Made by a program: the position numbers and the translations under genes | Notes under the pieces: generated by a model | Seen by the model: the letters and a program-made list of their open reading frames with translations, nothing else | Databases searched by the model: none | Told to the model about the DNA's origin: nothing | Shown: positions 1 to 8,926 of the stretch, one piece after another | How positions within the stretch are numbered: the first letter of the stretch is position 1 | Layout: every line of letters starts with the position of its first letter | Source of the DNA: an uncultured Clostridia bacterium | GTDB lineage: Bacteria; Bacillota; Clostridia; Christensenellales; CAG-138 | NCBI GenBank assembly: GCA_937913075.1 | Contig: CALEPU010000015.1 | Span: 1-8,926 of the forward strand | DNA: 8,926 nucleotides | Reading direction: 5' to 3'

Positions 1-60
1 CATGGGGTCGACAGCAAAGCTGCCGTAAAATCCCTGCAATTCTTAAAACAAAGAACATAA
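1..60 (+). CDS. Possible 3' end of a plus-strand gene (partial)
   Basis: Frame 1 is open from the first base to a TAA at 58-60 and would give the C-terminal tail HGVDSKAAVKSLQFLKQRT. Nineteen codons are too few to identify a family, and one such open frame is not unlikely by chance. Two things make it plausible: a strong hairpin begins 9 bases after the stop, and an IS-like terminal sequence lies a further 40 bases on. The tail could therefore be the end of a transposase or of an ordinary gene converging on the minus-strand membrane gene. Function unknown. Confidence 0.25.
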   Translation, partial: HGVDSKAAVKSLQFLKQRT

Positions 61-101
61 AAAGAAACAAACGCGGCTGCAAATCATATTGTGCCGCGTT
101 T
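56..101 (-). terminator. Rho-independent terminator of the minus-strand membrane gene, possibly bidirectional
   Basis: A perfect 9-bp stem pairs AAACGCGGC (69-77) with GCCGCGTTT (93-101) around a 15-base loop. Read on the minus strand, the stem is followed at once by GTTTCTTTTT, a good U-tract, so it should end transcription of the membrane gene that stops at 172. Read on the plus strand, the tail is only moderately T-rich (TTTATTAAGTTTATT), so it may also stop a plus-strand gene arriving from the left, less efficiently. Confidence 0.7.
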
Positions 102-138
102 ATTAAGTTTATTAATTTGAGGGCTTATCTATCGAGTG

Positions 139-156
139 ATTAATGCAACATCCCCT
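139..156 (-). repeat. 18-bp inverted repeat, left copy (IS-terminus-like)
   Basis: ATTAATGCAACATCCCCT is the reverse complement, with one mismatch in 18, of AGGGGCTGTTGCATTAAT at 8875-8892. The CTGTTGCA core resembles terminal inverted repeats of several IS families (for example the GGTTCTGTTGCAAA ends of IS6 elements, from memory). If it is an element end, the element extends leftward out of the window. It lies 15 bases beyond the stop of the membrane gene, so that gene is not interrupted. Confidence 0.45.
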
Positions 157-171
157 AGCTTATTCAGAGTA

Positions 172-1755
172 TCATCCGTTTAACTGCTTTTCTATCCTAT
201 CCGAAAGCAGCTTGTCTGCCTGCGAACGGGGAATGCTCATGCGGTACCATTTGTTGTATTCTTCCATGCCGCGATATACCCTCAATTTGGTTGCAATGAA
301 GTCAAGGCTGTCGTCGGTCTTCTCGCGCAGCTCAGAGTCATCGGTCCCTTCATAAAGCCTCAAAAGCTCGGGTACTGCGGCATAACCTATTTCGTTTTGA
401 AGGTACATTACGTCTATATTCTCATGCTTGCCGTTCAAGTAGGCGTCCACGTTGTATTTGGCAATGAGCCTGCCGGGACGGCAAAGCGCATAGACCAGAA
501 CGAACACGGCGGCGGTCACGATTATTACCGGCGTCGCCTTCATCTTTTTTATGAGCGCCGCAAGTATAACGGCAATAAACGCTATTGCAAGGAATACAAG
601 TATGAGCGTTACAACGAGCCTGTCACGGGTAAGGTCGTAAGCGTCGATATAGAGCAGCATCTTGGAGAGAGCTGTCGCTATAAGCACCAAAGTCGATATC
701 GCAAGCAGTATAGTCAAAACGTCGCAGGCGACGCACTCCGCCTTCGTCCTGCGTTTTGTCAGGCACCGCAGCACCGCAACAAGTATGCCGTTTATGCAGG
801 CGACGGCGCAGAGCTGGAAGAAGCCCTCGCGCGCATACTCCGCGAAGGAGTAGCCCTCCGGCAGTTTGTGAGTAAATGCGCTCATATAGTATGCCCACTG
901 CGAAATAAAGAACATCAGATACAGCACCAGCAGCGCGGCGGCGGGGATCACCGCTATGACGGCAGGCAGGAACTTCATCCCGTTCTCAACCTTTTCAGCC
1001 GTCGCCTCAGTCGAGAGCAGGGGCAGCTTTTTTTCATAGGATGAAGAGAAAAGACTGTAAATCAATGCCGCAATGGGGATGGCGAAGGTCAGCTTCAATA
1101 TCGTCTCGCCTATGGTGTCGATATTTATCTCCGGCAGCATCTTTTTGAAGTTGGCGTCGTAGGATAAAAGACTGCCCACTATCAAAACGAATATGAGCGC
1201 AACGGCTATGCCCAGAAGCAAAAGACCTATTTTCTTGCCGCCCTTTTTTTCTCCTCCGAACGTGAAGATATCCACAAAGAAGCGTATAAACGACATGAAG
1301 GCGTATGCGACGCCCTTTGCGATATCAAGAATGAACCTTCCGCCGAAGCTTCTGCTGTGGTTGCCGAAAAGGCTCACGACAAAATATGCGTAGCATGGCA
1401 AGCTCAGCAGGAAGGCGGGGAAAAGGTCGACAGTGTAGTAAAGATCGCTCTCACCGTTGAGCAGATAGTAAAGCGCCATGACTATGCCGAATATTACCGC
1501 GAGCAGAGTGTGTACTGTCGGTCTTGCACCCTTGATAAGCGCAAATACGAAAGTTGCCGCGTAAAGCGAAACCGCGAGCACGAAGAAGCCCAGAGGCGAA
1601 GAGCCGGCAGGGAAAATGCAGGTATAAAGGTATGCCGCGATAAGCGCGAAGAGCGCAAACACCAGCCCTGCCTTGCCCAGACCCTTTTGAGGCGTTTCTT
1701 CAACCGTCGGCAGAGAAGCATCTGCTGCGGTCGGAGCAGCATAATTCATTTCCAT
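172..1755 (-). CDS. Polytopic membrane protein of the DUF4153/DUF4173 type, function unknown
   Basis: This 527-residue protein is predicted to be an integral membrane protein with about 11-12 hydrophobic segments (roughly residues 28-48, 53-74, 81-99, 110-130, 176-198, 216-235, 262-285, 311-330, 344-366, 379-401 and 408-425). A polar, acidic cytosolic N-terminus of about 25 residues precedes them and a soluble C-terminal tail of about 100 residues follows. Signatures recalled from this family are visible: LPEGYSFAEYAREGFFQL at 298-315, MLLYIDAYDLTRDRL at 366-380, and a C-terminal AYLNGKHENIDVMYLQNEIG stretch. The exact Pfam assignment between the two related DUFs is uncertain. The ATG at 1755 follows AAGGAGGT at 1761-1768; an ATG two codons later is possible but less well spaced. 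The gene has its own promoter and terminator, so it is a monocistronic unit rather than part of the dnaG-rpoD operon. No enzymatic motif was recognised. Confidence 0.85.
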   Translation of the reverse strand: MEMNYAAPTAADASLPTVEETPQKGLGKAGLVFALFALIAAYLYTCIFPAGSSPLGFFVLAVSLYAATFVFALIKGARPTVHTLLAVIFGIVMALYYLLNGESDLYYTVDLFPAFLLSLPCYAYFVVSLFGNHSRSFGGRFILDIAKGVAYAFMSFIRFFVDIFTFGGEKKGGKKIGLLLLGIAVALIFVLIVGSLLSYDANFKKMLPEINIDTIGETILKLTFAIPIAALIYSLFSSSYEKKLPLLSTEATAEKVENGMKFLPAVIAVIPAAALLVLYLMFFISQWAYYMSAFTHKLPEGYSFAEYAREGFFQLCAVACINGILVAVLRCLTKRRTKAECVACDVLTILLAISTLVLIATALSKMLLYIDAYDLTRDRLVVTLILVFLAIAFIAVILAALIKKMKATPVIIVTAAVFVLVYALCRPGRLIAKYNVDAYLNGKHENIDVMYLQNEIGYAAVPELLRLYEGTDDSELREKTDDSLDFIATKLRVYRGMEEYNKWYRMSIPRSQADKLLSDRIEKQLNG

Positions 1756-1784
1756 GATTGACCTCCTTGGTATCGGTTTAACGC

Positions 1785-1813
1785 ATTATAACACCTCTAA
1801 ATCATCTTGTCAA
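1785..1813 (-). promoter_or_regulatory. Near-perfect sigma-A extended -10 promoter for the membrane gene
   Basis: On the minus strand, TTGACA (1808-1813) is separated by exactly 17 bases (1791-1807) from TATAAT (1785-1790). The -10 is immediately preceded by TGT, an extended -10 element. Both hexamers match the consensus 6 of 6. Transcription should start near 1778, leaving a leader of about 22 bases with the ribosome site at 1761-1768 just upstream of the ATG. Confidence 0.9.
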
Positions 1814-1857
1814 CAACAATTTAGCGTAAAGCAACAAATAATTGATTTGGACGAATC

Positions 1858-1888
1858 AAAAATGCGGACGACAGCCTGCCGTCCGCAT
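1858..1888 (-). terminator. Rho-independent terminator of rpoD
   Basis: ATGCGGACG (1862-1870) pairs perfectly with CGTCCGCAT (1880-1888), a 9-bp GC-rich stem with a 9-base loop. On the minus strand it is followed by a run of five T (1862-1858; the first sits in the last stem pair) and then GATT. It begins 8 bases after the rpoD stop and lies upstream of the membrane-gene promoter, so it should separate the two transcripts. Confidence 0.85.
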
Positions 1889-1896
1889 AGAATTCA

Positions 1897-3183
<1,287 letters not shown>

Positions 3184-3245
3184 CTATTTTGAACCTCCTT
3201 GGTTGTTTTGCGTATTATTAAGGAGCAGGGGAGAGGCATAGCATT

Positions 3246-5009
3246 TCAGCCCCGCTTCTCGTTGAGATACCTTTGCAGACGGTCTATCCTGCCCGCGTCG
3301 TCCTCGGCTTGTGAAGCCTCGACGCCCGAAGCTTCGCGCAGAGCGCCTTCCTTATCCAAAGCCCGTATACGCTCTATTGCATCGAGCCCGCAGTCGAATG
3401 GCGGCTCGTAGCTGCCCACTGCGGAGTAGGCTGTGGAGATGCCGTCGGCATACTCCTCTTCCGTAGATGCTATCAAAAGCGGTATGTCGGCCTTTCCGTG
3501 CTGCTTGTAAGCTGCCACAAGCCTTATGCAGAACAGACGCAGCCCCGCGTCCGAGAACAGCATGTACGAGAAGTCAGAGCGCTTCTCGATCTCGAGCGCC
3601 GCCTCTGCGGAGCTCATCATGCAAGCCAAAAGCACCCTTTCACATCTGGCACGCTCGCTGTCGTTCTGCCGCTGCACCGCTTTATTTTGGCGATAAATCC
3701 TGCGATTATTCGCGCTCTCCTGCGGCTCCGAAACGCCGCATTGCTCCCGCACGGTATCCCGCGAAAGCCCGCTCCTCTCCGCAACGAAGGGAATGTACCT
3801 GTCCCTCTCGACAGGCTCGAGCGAGGAAAGCAGCGCGCAGGCCTCGCGCGCAAAGCTCTCGCGTCCGTCGGCGGTGTCCGTGCCGTGGAGCTTCGCAATG
3901 CGCTCGAGCTTGAACCTCGTGCCGGTTATTGAGGCGTCCTTCAAAAGCAAAAAGCTGTCCGGACCGAACTCCTTAACGTACTCGTCGGGATCCTTGCCGC
4001 CGGGTATCACTATCACCCTCGGCTCAATCTCCGCCGCGCGCAGTATGTCGATGCCGCGCAGCATAGCCTTCTGACCGGCTTCGTCGCCGTCGTAGGCGTA
4101 GTAGACCCTTGAAGCATATCGCTTTAACAGCCTTGCCTGCTGAGAAGTCAGCGCCGTTCCGAGCGACGCCACCGCGTTGCCTATTCCGCGCTGATGCAGA
4201 CTGATAACGTCCATATAGCCCTCGACCATGATGACGTCATCGAGCTTTTTGCCCTTTATCATGTTGATGGCGTATATGTTTTCGCGCTTGTTGTAAACCG
4301 GTGTGTCGCCCGTGTTTATGTACTTGGGCTCGTCACTGCCCATCGTCCTGCCGCCGAAGCCAAGCACCCTGCCGGTTGCGGAGATGACGGGGAACATAAG
4401 GCGCCCACGGAAAAAATCAAAGGTATCGTCAGGGTTTTTGCGTCCCGGCACAACAAGCCCAGCGGCTATCAGGTCCTCCCTTGAAAAGCCCTTTTCGGAC
4501 AAATGACCGAAAAGCCCGTCCCGGTTATCGGACGAATATCCGAGACCGAAACGCACGGCAGTCGCCGCATTGACTCCGCGCCGCGCAAGGTACTCGCGAG
4601 CATGCTCTCCCGCGGGGGATAAAAGAAGCTCGTGATAATAGAGCGCGGCCTCCCTGTTGGCGTTGCAGATCCGCTCACGCAGATGCTTCTGTTCCAGAAG
4701 ACGTCGGTCGTCGGTCTCCTCAGGCAGATCCATGCCCGCCCTTTGAGCGAGGTTCTGAACCGCCTCGCGGTAGGTCAAATTCTCCGCCTGCATAATGAAC
4801 TGTATCACGCTGCCGCCCGCCTTGCATGAAAAACAATGGAAGAGCTGCTTGTCCGGCGATACGGAGAAGGAGGGAGTCTTGTCGGTGTGGAACGGACAGT
4901 GCCCCCAGAGCCTGCCGCCCCTCGGAGTAAGCTGAACATAATCCGATATCACGGAAGCGATATCGTTTCTTCGCAGCAGCTCATTCATCCATGCATCGGG
5001 GAAAGCCAA
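3246..5009 (-). CDS. dnaG: DNA primase DnaG
   Basis: DnaG synthesises the RNA primers used at the replication fork, working with the replicative helicase. The 587-residue protein has a CHC2 zinc-binding domain with C38, H41, C59 and C62 (WGHCPFH...FHCFSC). An RNA polymerase core follows, including FGGRTMGSDEPKYINTGDTPVYNK at about 218-241. The TOPRIM fold has its catalytic acidic residues E263 (VEGYMDV) and D307/D309 (AYDGDEAG), plus KDPDEY at 339-344. The C-terminal region from about 440 is divergent and helical, as expected of the helicase-interaction domain. The length is normal. The start is TTG at 5009-5007, chosen because MAFPDAWMNELLRRNDI aligns with the usual DnaG N-terminus and because a ribosome site lies upstream; the first in-frame ATG is seven codons later and would remove those residues. 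It precedes rpoD and diverges from ppdK. No convincing sigma-A promoter for it was found in the 211-bp divergent gap. Confidence 0.97.
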   Translation of the reverse strand: MAFPDAWMNELLRRNDIASVISDYVQLTPRGGRLWGHCPFHTDKTPSFSVSPDKQLFHCFSCKAGGSVIQFIMQAENLTYREAVQNLAQRAGMDLPEETDDRRLLEQKHLRERICNANREAALYYHELLLSPAGEHAREYLARRGVNAATAVRFGLGYSSDNRDGLFGHLSEKGFSREDLIAAGLVVPGRKNPDDTFDFFRGRLMFPVISATGRVLGFGGRTMGSDEPKYINTGDTPVYNKRENIYAINMIKGKKLDDVIMVEGYMDVISLHQRGIGNAVASLGTALTSQQARLLKRYASRVYYAYDGDEAGQKAMLRGIDILRAAEIEPRVIVIPGGKDPDEYVKEFGPDSFLLLKDASITGTRFKLERIAKLHGTDTADGRESFAREACALLSSLEPVERDRYIPFVAERSGLSRDTVREQCGVSEPQESANNRRIYRQNKAVQRQNDSERARCERVLLACMMSSAEAALEIEKRSDFSYMLFSDAGLRLFCIRLVAAYKQHGKADIPLLIASTEEEYADGISTAYSAVGSYEPPFDCGLDAIERIRALDKEGALREASGVEASQAEDDAGRIDRLQRYLNEKRG

Positions 5010-5026
5010 TTCGACAGTAACTCCTT
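5007..5026 (-). promoter_or_regulatory. Ribosome binding site and TTG start of dnaG
   Basis: On the minus strand AAGGAG (5021-5026) is followed by 11 bases and then TTG (5009-5007). The spacing is slightly long but workable, and with family N-terminal similarity it supports initiation at TTG rather than at the ATG (4988-4986) seven codons downstream. The non-ATG codon may lower primase yield relative to rpoD, which has an ATG and a stronger AAGGAGG site. Confidence 0.7.
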
Positions 5027-5124
5027 AAATCCGAGTGCTGTGTGTATTCTGCGTTTTTTTATAAATTCCTGCCGGCAGCATAATATATTTTGGACGAGAA
5101 TCGCGCTTTTTTTAATAAAAATAC

Positions 5125-5153
5125 TTGCATATAGGCGCTTTGTGTATTATAAT
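5125..5153 (+). promoter_or_regulatory. Sigma-A promoter of ppdK
   Basis: TTGCAT (5125-5130) and a perfect TATAAT (5148-5153) are separated by exactly 17 bases. The upstream sequence is A/T-rich (TTTTTTTAATAAAAATA, 5107-5123), like an UP element. Initiation would fall near 5160, giving a leader of about 60 bases before the ATG at 5221. The GGAGG ribosome site is at 5207-5211. Confidence 0.85.
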
Positions 5154-5220
5154 CAATCGTTGCTCTTATATGGGCGTTTAACTTTGTTACTTAAATGAAT
5201 GATATTGGAGGAAAAAATCA

Positions 5221-7848
<2,628 letters not shown>

Positions 7849-7874
7849 TATCATCTTTTCTGCATAAGCAATCG

Positions 7875-7912
7875 CGGCCGCAGAGTTAACGCCCTGCGGC
7901 CGTTCCCTTTTT
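7875..7912 (+). terminator. Hairpin terminator (possibly leaky) after ppdK
   Basis: CGGCCGCAG (7875-7883) pairs perfectly with CTGCGGCCG (7894-7902), a 9-bp stem of high GC content with a 10-base loop. It is followed by TTCCCTTTTT. The stem is strong but three C residues interrupt the U-tract, so termination may be partial. As no clear promoter lies between it and the next gene, it could act as an attenuating stop that lets some ppdK transcripts continue. Confidence 0.7.
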
Positions 7913-7931
7913 AAGAAAGAAAGGCAGTTTT

Positions 7932-8837
7932 ATGAAAGGCGTCAAGAATTGGTTCACCAAGGAAAACCTTCGCATTACGGCGGTGGATACGATCTATGAT
8001 ATAATCGGCAGCGTGCTGTATGCCATCGGCTATTATACCTTTGCATCAAACGCAAATTTCGCCCCCGGCGGCGTGGGCGGCCTTGCCATTATCATAAACC
8101 ATTACCTGCCATGGGCGCCTTTGTTTCTTTGCCAGAACATAATCAATATTCCGATCGCCATAATCTGCTATAAGCTGCTTGGCAGGAAGTTCTTTTTAAA
8201 GTCGGTAAAGACAATGCTCTTCATGTGGATCTTCGGCGACTTTATAGCACCGCTGTTCCCCAAATACGGCGGCGAGCTTATCGCCGAGTCGGACAGGCTT
8301 ATCGCGGCGATATTCGCGGGCATACTCACCGGCGCGGGTCTTGCGCTCATATACATGCGCGGTTCTTCCACCGGCGGCAGTGATTTCATCATAATGAGCA
8401 TCAGAAAAAAGCGCCCCCATATGTCCGTAGGCTCGATAACCATAATAATCGACGGCGTTATAATCCTCATAGGCGGTATTGTTTTCGGCAATATCAACGC
8501 AGTGCTTTACGGCTTCCTTATGACCATACTTTCGTCACTGGTTATCGACAAGCTGATGTACGGCTCCGGTTCGCAAAAAATGCTGCTTATCATAAGCGAT
8601 AAAACCGATGAGATCAAAAACGGCATCTATGAAGTGACCGAGAGGGGAGTGACCTTCTTAAAGTCCGTCGGGGCTTACACCGGCAAGGAGCGCAACATAA
8701 TCATGTGCGTTTGCTCCAAGACAGAGGTATTTCCTACGCGTGAGATAGTAAAAAAAGTCGATCCCGACGCAATGGTAATGCTCTCTACCGTAGACGAGGC
8801 GTACGGTCTGGGGTTCAATCCGCTTATCGAAAAGTGA
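7932..8837 (+). CDS. YitT family membrane protein (DUF2179 C-terminal domain)
   Basis: This 301-residue protein matches the YitT family, whose members have an N-terminal membrane domain and a small soluble C-terminal domain; no transport or enzymatic activity is firmly assigned to the family. Hydrophobic segments lie at about residues 20-38, 47-56, 62-84, 92-109, 122-142, 168-186 and 188-206. The conserved motif RGSSTGGSDFI at 143-153 corresponds to the family's GGSTGGTD-like signature, and the N-terminal NFAPGGVGGLAIIIN is also typical. The DUF2179 domain (about 215-300) has the recognisable ERGVTFLKSVGAYTGKERNIIMCVCS followed by VDPDAMVMLSTVDEAYGLGF. The start ATG follows GAAAGG (7919-7924) by 7 bases, a weaker ribosome site than those of the neighbours. 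The gene sits 83 bp after ppdK beyond a hairpin; a link to PPDK is not implied by sequence. Several paralogues usually occur per genome, so a specific gene name is not given. Confidence 0.93.
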   Translation: MKGVKNWFTKENLRITAVDTIYDIIGSVLYAIGYYTFASNANFAPGGVGGLAIIINHYLPWAPLFLCQNIINIPIAIICYKLLGRKFFLKSVKTMLFMWIFGDFIAPLFPKYGGELIAESDRLIAAIFAGILTGAGLALIYMRGSSTGGSDFIIMSIRKKRPHMSVGSITIIIDGVIILIGGIVFGNINAVLYGFLMTILSSLVIDKLMYGSGSQKMLLIISDKTDEIKNGIYEVTERGVTFLKSVGAYTGKERNIIMCVCSKTEVFPTREIVKKVDPDAMVMLSTVDEAYGLGFNPLIEK

Positions 8838-8874
8838 TACTTAAACTCTGTGTTTTCAAATAAACCATGCTAAA

Positions 8875-8892
8875 AGGGGCTGTTGCATTAAT
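8875..8892 (+). repeat. 18-bp inverted repeat, right copy (IS-terminus-like)
   Basis: AGGGGCTGTTGCATTAAT matches the reverse complement of 139-156 at 17 of 18 positions. As an IS end it would point into an element extending rightward out of the window. The bases beyond the 18-bp match differ between the two copies, which is compatible with left and right ends of one element type, or with two unrelated elements sharing ends. It overlaps the ATG of the possible gene fragment at 8891. Confidence 0.45.
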
Positions 8893-8926
8893 GAGCAAAA
8901 GCAGCTTCCGTGCAGCAGTCGTCCTC
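8891..8926 (+). CDS. Possible 5' end of a gene running off the window (partial)
   Basis: An ATG at 8891 opens a frame of 12 codons, MSKSSFRAAVVL, to the window end. Lysine and arginine followed by AAVVL is the pattern of a signal peptide or first membrane segment, but it is far too short to classify. A possible ribosome site AAAGGGG (8873-8879) lies 11 bases upstream, within the 18-bp repeat. Alternatively the region is just the terminal part of a mobile element and the frame is accidental. Confidence 0.25.
   Translation, partial: MSKSSFRAAVVL

Noticed and set aside
1..58. An ATG on the minus strand at 58-56 opening a frame MFFVLRIAGILRQL to the window edge.
   Set aside because: There is no Shine-Dalgarno sequence; the preceding bases are the T-tract of the hairpin terminator, so initiation there is unlikely.
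397..1044. A 215-codon plus-strand open frame.
   Set aside because: It lies antisense to the membrane gene, has no ribosome site, and translates to a Tyr/Arg/His-rich sequence with no domain character.
5154..5206. The ppdK leader considered as a possible riboswitch.
   Set aside because: The leader is only about 60 bases, is A/T-rich and shows no stable stem or known conserved motif.
8168..8497. Minus-strand open frames of 109 and 74 codons opposite the yitT-like gene.
   Set aside because: They are shadows of the sense gene, whose hydrophobic segments and YitT motifs are clear; neither has a ribosome site or a recognisable domain.

Overview
The window looks like a core chromosomal segment of a Firmicute, most likely class Clostridia and perhaps a gut Oscillospirales/Ruminococcaceae-type organism. 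The reasons are the dnaG-rpoD pair, a pyruvate phosphate dikinase of the clostridial type, a YitT-family membrane protein, strong AAGGAGG-type ribosome sites and sigma-A consensus promoters, all in a GC-rich coding background. The taxonomic guess is inference; no marker here settles genus.

Layout. Bases 1-171 hold a possible 19-codon tail of a plus-strand gene, a strong hairpin terminator and an 18-bp IS-terminus-like sequence. On the minus strand, read right to left from about 5009, come dnaG (DNA primase, TTG start), rpoD (primary sigma factor, ending in an intrinsic terminator at 1858-1888), and a 527-residue polytopic membrane protein of the DUF4153/DUF4173 type. The membrane protein has its own near-perfect extended -10 promoter. 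On the plus strand, diverging from dnaG across a 211-bp region, come ppdK with a good sigma-A promoter, a hairpin, and a yitT-like gene. The last 90 bases hold a second copy of the 18-bp sequence in inverted orientation and the possible first 12 codons of another gene.

How the genes relate. dnaG and rpoD form the classic macromolecular-synthesis pair (replication priming and housekeeping transcription); rpsU, often found with them, is absent from this window. ppdK interconverts pyruvate and PEP and has the codon bias of a very highly expressed gene. The two membrane proteins have no assigned function and are linked here only by position.

Most of the window is ordinary housekeeping sequence and I see no undescribed multi-gene system. 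The points worth a second look are the inverted 18-bp repeats at the two edges, the roughly 65-residue insertion between regions 1.2 and 2 of the sigma factor, and the very strong promoter on the uncharacterised membrane gene directly behind the rpoD terminator.
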